From positions 1 through 21,858 of IMG/VR virus record IMGVR_UViG_3300007236_000076: 21,858 nt of DNA, one strand, 5' to 3'. This document shows positions 7,270 through 14,495 of the stretch, one piece after another. The DNA comes from a virus. The notes beneath the pieces were generated by a model that worked only from the letters and a program-made list of their open reading frames with translations, was not told where the DNA came from and did not search any database. Within the stretch, counting starts at the first letter, position 1. The number at the start of each line of letters is the position of its first letter. The position numbers and the translations under genes are program-made.

Positions 7270-9067
7270 TGAGTGCGCCTCCACAAGACCGCTTGATAGC
7301 GCGAACCACGTCATGCGTCGTGTTAAAAGATTTCGCTATCACATTCCAATCTCCGAGCGACATAGCAATCGCGCGGACATCAAGACTCGACATACCTACA
7401 TTTTCGCCCAACTGTTGCATATCATACGAATCCATAGGGTCGTATTTCTGCATCAATGAGCCACCTGCGTCATGCATTTGCACACGCTCCATAATCGTCG
7501 CGATGACACCCATTGGGTCATCGTTCGACTTCATTGAGAAAGATGGACCGAACCCACCAAACCCTCCAAATTCAGGCGGAGCAAATCCGCCGAATGGCAC
7601 TTGGGCTGAACCGCCTTCGTCAGCCAACGGGTCAGCCGCGAGAGGTTTTTGCGTTTCGTTCTCGGACGGCATTGTGGTCAATGGCTCTTGAGGTGGGAGC
7701 AACGGCTCAACAGGTTGTTGTTCCGCGCCTATCGTTCCTCCACTCAAGTGCGACGGGAAGGAGTCGTGCAAATGGTCGTAGTTCGTATTGAATTTACCGC
7801 GCATATCATGATGTTCGTCAGCAAGACCGAGCGAATCCATGTCGATTTGTCTCGCTCTCGACGAAGCATATTCGACGTAATTATCACGCACATTCGGTCT
7901 TGTAAGTGGAGTGTCGCCAAGTTCGACGCCTGTTTCTTCTGCTGTCTTGAGCATAGCCATGATGTCGATTGCCGCATTCTTTTGGCCGCGTTCATCATCG
8001 CCAATAAGACGACCAAATTGTCCGACGTGTTTCGTGTAAAGTTGGTGAATATCGCGATTTTTGTCAATGCCGATTTGTTCTCGTATGTCTTTCATTATGG
8101 TGCGCAAACCTGTTGCACGTCCATCTTTACCTGTTCCTCCGCCATACAACAACTGATTGACGGGAGCGCGAGCCATCTCTCTCGCTGTGTTTTGGTCGTA
8201 TCCCAACTCCATCAATTCATTCATGAAATCAGTCGACATACCGCCCTGCGTTGATGGATTGAAGAATGCATTCGGTAAAACAGACACGATGGACATAGGT
8301 GATATTTCACCATACGCGGCAGTTTGAGAGTGCAATTGTTTGTAATGCGAAGGGAATTTTGTGTTCTTCTTTGACGTTGGGTCAGCCTCATTTGACGTGT
8401 ATCGTCGCGTTACTCCACTTGTAATTTGTTGAGGTTCGATAACGTTCTGTCTTGCACCCAAACGTGTATCTATACCGCGCTTCTTTACTTCATCTTGGAA
8501 CTCTTTGGAAAAATGAAATGCCGCTGACTCAAGATGCACACCAAGCGTTGGGTGCGCTTTGTTGTTCGCGTGGTTGTTGATTAACTTCCCATCTTCTGTT
8601 CTTGTTCTTCGTTGTGCTGTCGGCACACGCTTGTGTTCGTGCGAACCGTAGTGATTGTTCATGTATTCAGGATGGAGACGACCATCTTCTCCGAACGGAA
8701 TTGGGACGGTGTGAAAGTCGTCGTTGTTGTCGCGTTTGATTTTGTTGAATCGCATCGCGGAAGCATTCATGATTTCTTTCGCCATACTCAAAGCGTTGGA
8801 TTCTGTTGTCGGCTTTCGCCTGACGCCGTTTTCATCAATGTATCCTCCCTTCATGATTTCATTGGCTAAAATCATCGCGCTTTTCTCCATAGGGAATTGA
8901 CGCATGTGCGCAGGTATCTCCTTGAAAGGCTTACCTGTTATCGAATTGATGTAAAAATGTGATTCGTTTTCGTGGTCAGAATCTTCAGGTGGGAACGACA
9001 TAGGGTGCATGACCCCATCTTCGTCCATGTAGTAAACGCCTTTTCCTTTGAGGATGATGTCGCTCAA
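7262..9067 (-). CDS. Large unknown protein, probable virion component
   Basis: A 601-residue protein that I cannot assign to a family. The N-terminal two thirds are His-, Asn- and Arg-rich with no membrane segments and read as a globular or extended structural protein. Residues about 460-530 form a linker rich in Pro, Gln and Glu, then GGFAPPEFGGFGGFG. The last about 60 residues form helices resembling a helix-turn-helix (LDVRAIAMSLGDWNVIAKSF, then THDVVRAIKRS). The start is most likely the TTG at 9067, which shares TTGA with the stop of the upstream gene and has GAGAGGTGG ahead of it. An upstream ATG at 9115 would force a 52-base overlap. It ends overlapping the next gene by eight bases. Confidence 0.75.
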   Translation of the reverse strand: MSDIILKGKGVYYMDEDGVMHPMSFPPEDSDHENESHFYINSITGKPFKEIPAHMRQFPMEKSAMILANEIMKGGYIDENGVRRKPTTESNALSMAKEIMNASAMRFNKIKRDNNDDFHTVPIPFGEDGRLHPEYMNNHYGSHEHKRVPTAQRRTRTEDGKLINNHANNKAHPTLGVHLESAAFHFSKEFQDEVKKRGIDTRLGARQNVIEPQQITSGVTRRYTSNEADPTSKKNTKFPSHYKQLHSQTAAYGEISPMSIVSVLPNAFFNPSTQGGMSTDFMNELMELGYDQNTAREMARAPVNQLLYGGGTGKDGRATGLRTIMKDIREQIGIDKNRDIHQLYTKHVGQFGRLIGDDERGQKNAAIDIMAMLKTAEETGVELGDTPLTRPNVRDNYVEYASSRARQIDMDSLGLADEHHDMRGKFNTNYDHLHDSFPSHLSGGTIGAEQQPVEPLLPPQEPLTTMPSENETQKPLAADPLADEGGSAQVPFGGFAPPEFGGFGGFGPSFSMKSNDDPMGVIATIMERVQMHDAGGSLMQKYDPMDSYDMQQLGENVGMSSLDVRAIAMSLGDWNVIAKSFNTTHDVVRAIKRSCGGALNG

Positions 9068-10293
9068 CCTATTCCACCTCTCCTGACATACAAGTCGTAT
9101 GCGTGTGCGCCCCATCGCGTCGCATCGTCATCAGGGTCGGTCTCGGTTGGACCTGTTGGATTTGATGTCTCCCCACCTGACGAATTCGGTGTGGACGTTT
9201 TATCTTCTTTATGCATCATGCGTCGCAACAAACGATTCAATTTGTCCATCAACGTTCGATATTCAATCCTATCGCGAGGTGATATACCTACCTTGACTTT
9301 CTGTGCGCGTCCTTTCATGAATTCTTCGGAAGCGAGAATCGAATCCGCACCACCCGCAAGTGAAGTTGCTTCTGTCATTTCTTGACCCATTGGTGTTGGT
9401 GCTGTGCGCGGTTGCCGAGTTGCTTTGCTGTGCAACTTCTTACGACCGCGACCGCGAGGTGGTTTTGTCAATCGAGACATCGGAGACATCGTTGGGATAG
9501 GCGGTGTAATGTCCTGCGTTGGTTGTGTTTGTCGAATTTGTTGTCGTGCCGCTTCCGCTTCGCGTTGTCGTGGGTCAGGATATGCTTGTTTAGCACGCGA
9601 ACGGCCTGTCGCACCACCGACACGGATAAATCGGGTTGGCTGACGGTATGTGTATCCTGTTCCAAACGAAGCATACGGAGCGCGAGCGGCAGAAAGGGCT
9701 GACATACTCCCCATCTGTCGAACGTTTCCTGCTTTGAGCGGAATACCGCTTCCTTTTCTTCGCCTTCGACGCTTGAGTGATTCGACGGTGACGTTTTTCC
9801 TCGCTTTACGCTTCTTACCTGTTTTCGCTCTCGCTCTCGCTCGTATTGTTGAAATCGTCGTTGTCTTCTGTGGTTTTTCGTCGTCGTATTTTGGCTTGTC
9901 GCGTTTTTTGCGAATCATTTCAAACGCGTCGTCGATGTAATCCGTCGTCGAGAGCATGATGTTCGCACCGAGACCACTCGCGTTCGGATTCGCACCGTCG
10001 ATAGCCTCGCTTTGTCCGACCTGTCCTGTCATTTGACCAAGTTCAGCCTGTTGCTTCATATCGCTGTCTTCTTCATCGTCAGGATTCTTTTGAGGAATCT
10101 TAATTTTCATATGTTGAAGACCTTGCAATTTGCGTGCGCGCTTATCTTGTTCTTCACGCTTCTTTGCATCGTGAAGTGCGCGCTCTTCGGAGTCTTCGCG
10201 ACCAACCGATGAATCTTCTTGCAATTCTTCCGCGCTTTGACGCGGATTGAATCGAAAACCTGCGGTGCTTCCTGTTCCCGCAGTTCCAACCAC
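9064..10293 (-). CDS. Highly basic disordered protein, possible DNA-binding virion protein
   Basis: A 409-residue protein with no family that I recognise. The N-terminus (to about 85) is charged and coiled-coil-like (EERALHDAKKREEQDKRARK). The centre has very basic clusters, RARARAKTGKKRKARKN and LKRRRRRKGSG, followed by Arg/Gln/Pro-rich disordered sequence. The C-terminus holds a helical stretch (RDRIEYRTLMDKLNRLLRRMM) and an acidic, Thr/Pro-rich tail. The charge suggests contact with DNA inside the head or during packaging, an inference only. The start is a GTG at 10293 that shares one base with the upstream TAG and has GGTGAC about six bases ahead. Confidence 0.75.
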   Translation of the reverse strand: MVGTAGTGSTAGFRFNPRQSAEELQEDSSVGREDSEERALHDAKKREEQDKRARKLQGLQHMKIKIPQKNPDDEEDSDMKQQAELGQMTGQVGQSEAIDGANPNASGLGANIMLSTTDYIDDAFEMIRKKRDKPKYDDEKPQKTTTISTIRARARAKTGKKRKARKNVTVESLKRRRRRKGSGIPLKAGNVRQMGSMSALSAARAPYASFGTGYTYRQPTRFIRVGGATGRSRAKQAYPDPRQREAEAARQQIRQTQPTQDITPPIPTMSPMSRLTKPPRGRGRKKLHSKATRQPRTAPTPMGQEMTEATSLAGGADSILASEEFMKGRAQKVKVGISPRDRIEYRTLMDKLNRLLRRMMHKEDKTSTPNSSGGETSNPTGPTETDPDDDATRWGAHAYDLYVRRGGIG

Positions 10294-10961
10294 TATTCGT
10301 CACCGCCCATCAATTTGTTACGAAGGCGCGCCCATACTTCAGGGCTTTCTTTCGCCAATTCAACTTTGAGGATGTTGATGGTTTGAGCGTTCATGGTTTC
10401 GTTCGTGCTTCCTGCCGCACGTTCTTGGACGCGCACGATGTCTTTCACCGTCTCACGCACTTCTTTGTGTAACGAAACAATGTTACGAACGTATTGAGGG
10501 TCGTTGCGGTCAGCATCGTCAAGAAAGTGACCTAATTCACCGTTGATTCGTGCTAAATTGTTACGCAAAGACTCCATCTCCTGCCCTGCTTCAACGATGA
10601 TGAGGTCAGCCGCACCTTTTTGCACAACAGGCTTGAGGTGGTGTTTAAGATGATGATATACGTTTGATTCAGGAATTTGGAGGTCGTCAGCGATTTGTTG
10701 GGTTGTCATTGATAAGTTGAAATACGCTTGCTCAAGGTTTTCGCGCTTTGGAGAAGTGCAAAAACCGCATTGACTGTTGCTCGCCATGTGATACTCGCCC
10801 ATATGGTTACGAAAATGACGGTCAGCCGTTCCTTCACGCCATCCCATATCACTATCCATATCTTTCGCGGTCATCATTCCGCTCTTCATCATCTCTTCCA
10901 AAGAGTCGCGACCCTCGTCCTGACAGAATTTGCAAGAAGCACGCGATATACGCTCCGCCAT
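10293..10961 (-). CDS. Tandem Zn-HTH DNA-binding protein, candidate small terminase subunit
   Basis: A 222-residue protein with two copies of the same module. Module one has C10-x2-C13 and H49-x3-H53; module two has C65-x2-C68 and H104-x3-H108. Every metal ligand is displaced by exactly 55 residues, so this is an internal duplication. Each module contains a helix-turn-helix-like stretch (MTTQQIADDLQIPESNVYHHL in module two). After residue 120 comes a coiled coil and a C-terminal helix with ESPEVWARLRNKL, similar in layout to small terminase C-termini that contact the large subunit. Small terminases bind the packaging site and often have N-terminal HTH and central coiled coils, and the gene opens the operon leading to the large terminase. 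A viral transcription regulator is the main alternative. Start ATG 10961 lacks a clear ribosome site; an in-frame TTG is at 10973. Confidence 0.7.
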   Translation of the reverse strand: MAERISRASCKFCQDEGRDSLEEMMKSGMMTAKDMDSDMGWREGTADRHFRNHMGEYHMASNSQCGFCTSPKRENLEQAYFNLSMTTQQIADDLQIPESNVYHHLKHHLKPVVQKGAADLIIVEAGQEMESLRNNLARINGELGHFLDDADRNDPQYVRNIVSLHKEVRETVKDIVRVQERAAGSTNETMNAQTINILKVELAKESPEVWARLRNKLMGGDE

Positions 10962-10986
10962 AGCAAAGACCAAGTAGCCGTATCAA

Positions 10987-11307
10987 ATGAGTGTTTCTAT
11001 GCGAGAGAGGCTTCGTCGTTCACCTAAAATAGCAGGTGTTCCGCTTTCAAAGAATACAGCAAAGAGTCTTTCTCGCGCCGCTATGGATATTATCAAAAAC
11101 AACAAGGCTGACCTCACAGAACGAGAGCGTCGTTACAATATATGCCAACAATGCCCTGAACGGCGACACGACCGATGCGGATTGTGTGGTTGTTTTATCA
11201 AAACAAAGACGATACTGCTCAACAGCGAATGCCCTATTGGTAAATGGTCAACCTTGTTGTCCGAGTCGTCGGTAAATCATTCCCGTCGCGCTGAACGAGA
11301 CGAATAG
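10987..11307 (+). CDS. Small Cys-rich protein (DUF6171-like), only plus-strand gene
   Basis: A 106-residue protein. The first 45 residues are basic and helical. The core is RYNICQQCPERRHDRCGLCGCFI followed by a Lys-containing strand and ECPIGKW, with cysteines at 53, 56, 64, 67, 69 and 82. This CxxC...CxxCGCF..K...CPxGKW layout is widespread in short phage proteins (DUF6171-type) and is probably a metal site; the function is unknown. The recognisable domain ends at W87, base 11247. The last 19 residues (11248-11304) and the stop codon lie opposite the 3' end of the convergent gene. Start ATG at 10987, or in-frame ATG at 10999; neither has a strong ribosome site, so a leaderless mRNA is possible. 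A TATA-like GATATA at 10944-10949 lies upstream. Confidence 0.8.
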   Translation: MSVSMRERLRRSPKIAGVPLSKNTAKSLSRAAMDIIKNNKADLTERERRYNICQQCPERRHDRCGLCGCFIKTKTILLNSECPIGKWSTLLSESSVNHSRRAERDE

Positions 11308-11481
11308 TGCGCCGATAACCCAACTTAAGTCGGTTGAAGTCATTTGTGGTCCTGAAAAGACCAAGATAAGAAAGCAACCAAGCGTCAATGTGATAAGTTG
11401 AACCATAATCATGTCAACAATAACTGATTTGCGCAAATTTGTCATATCGCTGATGGTCGTGTATAGCGAAGAGATGTCCAT
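11248..11481 (-). CDS. Small two-helix membrane protein
   Basis: A 77-residue protein with two clear hydrophobic segments, about residues 19-43 (VIVDMIMVQLITLTLGCFLI) and 52-71 (DLSWVIGALFVSFSATGMIY), ending in a basic RRLGQQG. It has no signal-peptide cleavage site that I can see. Start ATG 11481 has GGAGG eight bases upstream and lies one base after the stop of the preceding gene, so it is the last gene of the GTPase cassette. Its frame stays open far upstream, but that extension only reads the neighbour in another frame. Holin-like or membrane-anchor roles are conceivable; nothing in the sequence decides. Its 3' end overlaps the plus-strand gene by 60 bases. Confidence 0.75.
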   Translation of the reverse strand: MDISSLYTTISDMTNLRKSVIVDMIMVQLITLTLGCFLILVFSGPQMTSTDLSWVIGALFVSFSATGMIYRRLGQQG

Positions 11482-11482
11482 A

Positions 11483-12064
11483 TCATCGACCTCCTGCCAT
11501 TCCGCGCATGAACGAACCGATGCCACCACCAACGTTCTGTAACATGCCGGGGTCCGCGAGAGCGTTATCCAACATACCTTGTAACGAACTTTGGTTTGCG
11601 ATTTGCACCATTTGTTGGAATTGCATGTTTGTTTGTTGAACATTGTTGGATGCTTGATTGAGTATTTGCGTTTGCGCCATCGTGACGCTATCAGCAGTCG
11701 GTAATCCCTGCACACCGCTAAAATCGAACGTATATCCGTTGTCCTTTTCGACCAATTTCGCGTTTGATAGCATTGTGTGGACAGAAACAGCAACAAGACT
11801 GCTCAAAAGCGAGATAAGCATGTTCATATTTGCGCCGTTGTTGTCCGATAACCACTTGTCGATGAGAGGATTGCTTGTTATCATCGCGGACAAAATATCC
11901 ATTTCTGACGGTGGTGGAGGTGGCGCATAGGGGTTGTATCCCCCATTTTGCGTTCCATTCGTGATTTGATACGGAACTTGTTGCTGTCCGCTCGGTAATC
12001 CGAGATTCAACGCGCCATTTTGTTGTTGCGCGGGTTGGTTATTGTTGCTAAAAGGCCACACCAT
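11483..12064 (-). CDS. Q/P-rich protein with one hydrophobic segment
   Basis: A 193-residue protein I do not recognise. Residues 1-55 are Gln/Asn/Pro-rich and probably disordered, with a PPPPPS run. A hydrophobic stretch around residues 79-98 (NMLISLLSSLVAVSVHTML) could be a membrane helix or a buried helix. The second half is Gln-rich and helical (MAQTQILNQASNNVQQ), ending in a Gly/Met-rich tail (GGGIGSFMRGMAGGR). Start ATG 12064 has GAGGTTG about seven bases upstream. It is flanked by the Cys protein and the small membrane protein, so it may act with them and the GTPase at a membrane; this is inference from context. Confidence 0.75.
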   Translation of the reverse strand: MVWPFSNNNQPAQQQNGALNLGLPSGQQQVPYQITNGTQNGGYNPYAPPPPPSEMDILSAMITSNPLIDKWLSDNNGANMNMLISLLSSLVAVSVHTMLSNAKLVEKDNGYTFDFSGVQGLPTADSVTMAQTQILNQASNNVQQTNMQFQQMVQIANQSSLQGMLDNALADPGMLQNVGGGIGSFMRGMAGGR

Positions 12065-12073
12065 GATACAACC

Positions 12074-12955
12074 TCACGCTACACCATCATTTGATTCTGT
12101 CGGTAAAGGAAGAGGGGCGGTTTGTTGCTGTGCTTGATGTATCGCGAGCGCATCAAACAACAACCGCGCATTGTTCCCTGCTTGAAATTGACGCATATCA
12201 AACACAATCATCACTAAATCATTCATTCCTGTCGCGGTATTGGTTAAATGTGTGACAGGAATGTTATCTTGTTTGAGCATTTGAAAGAATGGCTCATATT
12301 TAGCGAGTATTGGAGGTGTGTTGTCCTTCTTTTTGATGCTACTGATTGGCACAGCAACGGTCGAAACACCCTTTTTCAACTTCGCTTTAAGCGTCCCACC
12401 GCTCGCTTCCTCTTCTTTCTCGTCTTCTTTCTCCCATTTCGTCAACAAATGATACAAATGAAGGTGTTCAGGGCAGTATGTTGCGCGCAATTTACGCCCA
12501 CTTGTGACTTTTTCGCGTGCTACAAAGGCTTCAACCTCGCCTGTTACAGGGTTTTTGAAGTACAAATCCCACAACGTTTGACCTGTTTCTTCGTCTCCAA
12601 CCTGCTCGTAAATGTTCCCTGCATGTCGTAAAAGGTGTTCAACATCGCATCCGTCAACGCAACATCGCATTGTGTTGGTATTGTAACGATATTTACCGCC
12701 CCAAATGCGTTTGAGAGAGAAAATTGACCTTTTTGTGGGTTTCAAGAGGCGATATGCTTGCTTTATGTCCTTTCTTCGCGCTTTTTTGGGGTTTGGGTGC
12801 TGTGAAGGGTAAAAATTGACCTGCGGAACTTCGATATGTTGGCTCGCATTGCTCATCGCGGCCTGTGCGGATGCCTGTTGTTGCATCTGTGCGAGGCTCA
12901 TTTGTGTCTGTGCGGCGAGGCGTAAGAGGTCGTTTTGAGGGGTATTACCAAGCAT
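12074..12955 (-). CDS. Unknown protein with a zinc-like C/C-CPEH site, in GTPase cassette
   Basis: A 293-residue protein without a recognised family. Residues 1-60 are Gln/Ala/Met-rich. Residues 60-95 are basic. A probable metal site uses C98/C99, C103 and C161-x2-H164 (CCVDGC and YCPEHLHLYH), enclosing a compact segment with GNIYEQV and TLWDLYFKNP. A charged linker with an EKEDEKEEE run follows at about 175-184, then a C-terminal domain of alternating strands and helices (PVTHLTNTATGMNDLVMIVFDMRQFQ) and a Q/P-rich tail. The start ATG 12955 lies four bases after the stop of the GTPase gene, with GGTGAT formed over that stop, so the two proteins are made in step and may be partners. Confidence 0.75.
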   Translation of the reverse strand: MLGNTPQNDLLRLAAQTQMSLAQMQQQASAQAAMSNASQHIEVPQVNFYPSQHPNPKKARRKDIKQAYRLLKPTKRSIFSLKRIWGGKYRYNTNTMRCCVDGCDVEHLLRHAGNIYEQVGDEETGQTLWDLYFKNPVTGEVEAFVAREKVTSGRKLRATYCPEHLHLYHLLTKWEKEDEKEEEASGGTLKAKLKKGVSTVAVPISSIKKKDNTPPILAKYEPFFQMLKQDNIPVTHLTNTATGMNDLVMIVFDMRQFQAGNNARLLFDALAIHQAQQQTAPLPLPTESNDGVA

Positions 12956-12959
12956 TTTA

Positions 12960-13682
12960 TCACCAATTTAGCATTTCAATCAACGTTTTTTCCACATTCC
13001 AACCAATTTTCGTCGCCATCATGCTAACGCGACACGGAATACCTGCTTTTTGAAGCCTCCGCATGGCAGGACGGTGCGAATCGAACACTTTATGCTCGCG
13101 TAATCGGTTGGATTGCCACAAAATGTTCGCATTATCATCCCACCACTCGTCCGCTTTGTTCGCGACGAGCCATATTTGCTTCGGAGCGTAGCGTTTTCCG
13201 CGCAATCTTGTCAATAATGAGCGGTATCTCCACCGTTTTTCAATCAACGAGTCGGTGAGATACTCAAAACCACCGATTGCGTCAATAACTTCGGCTCCTT
13301 GTCCTTTCAAGACGCGCGTATCTGTCATAAATATGACAATTTCGACTTGTCGGTCAACCATATCGTCAATCCACAAGTTCCAAAAGCGTTGCTGACCGCC
13401 AATATCAGACGAATGTACCACTCTTTTCTCCCCCTGCCATCGAATTCGCTTTCGCGTGGCTTTTGGTAAGACGTATCCGCCACCGATAAGGCGTTTTGCG
13501 TGCATTGTGCGGTCTTCGATGTCGTCCATTTCACCCGGAGTGCGCATAAATTGGTCGAGCGTGGTTTTTCCAACGCGAGTTGGACCGTAAACACCAATCC
13601 TGCGTGGTTTTACGAAGTTATACAACTCCTTACCGTAAACAATCGCGCCCATAAGTGCGCTTCCTGCTACTGTTCCGACCAA
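12960..13682 (-). CDS. Ras/Arf-like small GTPase with hydrophobic N-terminus
   Basis: A 240-residue P-loop GTPase. G1 is GPTRVGKTT at 33-41, G3 is DIGGQQRF at 93-100 (Arf/SR-beta type DxGGQ), and G4 is NKAD at 175-178; a G5-like SMMATK follows near 220-225. The hydrophobic segment at 1-17 could anchor it in a membrane. The order and spacing fit a TRAFAC-class small GTPase, such as those that switch membrane or polarity processes in cells. These are uncommon in tailed viruses. The start is probably the TTG at 13682 directly after the upstream stop, with GGGTGG ahead; an ATG at 13652 with AGGAAG upstream would remove part of the hydrophobic segment. The neighbours on both sides encode membrane proteins, which suggests a membrane-bound switch; the process is unknown. 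Confidence 0.85.
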   Translation of the reverse strand: MVGTVAGSALMGAIVYGKELYNFVKPRRIGVYGPTRVGKTTLDQFMRTPGEMDDIEDRTMHAKRLIGGGYVLPKATRKRIRWQGEKRVVHSSDIGGQQRFWNLWIDDMVDRQVEIVIFMTDTRVLKGQGAEVIDAIGGFEYLTDSLIEKRWRYRSLLTRLRGKRYAPKQIWLVANKADEWWDDNANILWQSNRLREHKVFDSHRPAMRRLQKAGIPCRVSMMATKIGWNVEKTLIEMLNW

Positions 13683-13919
13683 TCATTCCACCCATCCGCG
13701 TATTTTATTGAAAAACCACTCAACTGTGTTCTCCCAAATGCTTACATCGGTTGCTTGTTCAAACCATGATACACCAAGAGCCGTTGAAAAACCAACGATG
13801 ATGCATAAAACCAACGCTTTACCGCGTTCGTAGTAAGTGTCGAGTGTGTTTTGAGTATGTAAAGCGCGCAACGTTGCTTCCGTAGCATCATCTGATGGGG
13901 TTTTGAACAACCAACCCAT
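13683..13919 (-). CDS. Small single-pass membrane protein
   Basis: A 78-residue protein with one hydrophobic segment at about 33-51 (KALVLCIIVGFSTALGVSW), flanked by a polar N-terminal half and a short amphipathic C-terminus rich in Trp (IWENTVEWFFNKIRGWVE). Start ATG 13919 has AAGGAG eight bases upstream, overlapping the stop of the previous gene. Its stop is followed directly by the start of the GTPase gene, making it the closest candidate membrane partner of that enzyme. Confidence 0.75.
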   Translation of the reverse strand: MGWLFKTPSDDATEATLRALHTQNTLDTYYERGKALVLCIIVGFSTALGVSWFEQATDVSIWENTVEWFFNKIRGWVE

Positions 13920-13924
13920 AACGT

Positions 13925-14446
13925 TCACTCCTTTTTCTTGTCTTTCGCGTATGTCCCGTCAGCGTTTCGCTTACGACCACCGCTCAAATTAAGTGGTTCT
14001 TTCTTTTTTGCTTTGTGTTGAGGCGCGTCAGGCTCATAATCAACATTCATCAAATCGAGATACTGCTGAACTTCGGGGTCTTTCTCCAACTCTTCAAGTT
14101 GTTTCGCGAATGCGACCTCTTGTTTCTTGATTTCAACGTCCATTTGAGCCTTAGCAAACCGCATTTGTTGGTTTTGCATCTGTCGTGTCATGCTTCGTTG
14201 CATGTTTGAAATAACAGCGCGCTGGTCCATACCATCTTGTGCTATCATCTTGTAAATAAAATACGACATGCCCTGTAATGTGAATGCGCCCATCATGTAT
14301 GTTATCGCGTTTGTTTGTGTTGAATCATCTTTCAGCCATAGCCCTGCGTCAAAGACTGCAATCGCGGCTCCAACGAGTATAGCGACGAAAGAAATCAGTC
14401 CGAATACTCTCAATTCATCTTTATTTTGTGGCGTTCGCTCTTGCAT
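13925..14446 (-). CDS. Two-helix membrane protein with cytoplasmic-type coiled coil
   Basis: A 173-residue protein. Two membrane helices are predicted at about 14-37 (FGLISFVAILVGAAIAVFDA) and 48-70 (ITYMMGAFTLQGMSYFIYKM). A long charged coiled coil follows (about 85-130, QMQNQQMRFAKAQMDVEIKK), then a basic, Lys-rich tail. Start ATG 14446 has GGAGG nine bases upstream and is the first clear gene after the AT-rich promoter region. The shape (hairpin in the membrane, coiled coil and basic tail outside it) would suit a scaffold that recruits a soluble partner such as the GTPase or DNA. No family recognised. Confidence 0.8.
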   Translation of the reverse strand: MQERTPQNKDELRVFGLISFVAILVGAAIAVFDAGLWLKDDSTQTNAITYMMGAFTLQGMSYFIYKMIAQDGMDQRAVISNMQRSMTRQMQNQQMRFAKAQMDVEIKKQEVAFAKQLEELEKDPEVQQYLDLMNVDYEPDAPQHKAKKKEPLNLSGGRKRNADGTYAKDKKKE

Positions 14447-14447
14447 A

Positions 14448-14495
14448 TCAAACAACCTCCATACATACCGCGTGACGCGAGCGATACATAAGCAT
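14448..14495 (-). CDS. Possible 15-codon leader ORF
   Basis: An ATG at 14495 follows GAGGTGA (14502-14508 on the plus coordinates) with a six-base gap, one of the best ribosome sites in the window. The frame reads MLMYRSRHAVCMEVV and stops at 14448, one base before the ATG of the membrane-protein gene. The ribosome site of that next gene lies inside this frame. It could be a leader peptide controlling translation of the cassette, or a chance frame in the untranslated leader. Confidence 0.35.
   Translation of the reverse strand: MLMYRSRHAVCMEVV
14469..14479. repeat. Short inverted repeat CGCGT-G-ACGCG
   Basis: Five-base arms around one base, within the leader region of the GTPase cassette and ahead of the ribosome site of its first gene. 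It may be an operator half-site pair or chance, since CGCG words are common throughout the window. Confidence 0.3.

Noticed and set aside
7649-8254. 201-codon plus-strand open frame
   Set aside because: It is opposite the gene at 7262-9067 and has no supporting motif or start signal.
11482-11796. Long N-terminal extension of the membrane protein at 11248-11481
   Set aside because: The extension reads the neighbouring gene in another frame and has no start signal; GGAGG marks the ATG at 11481.
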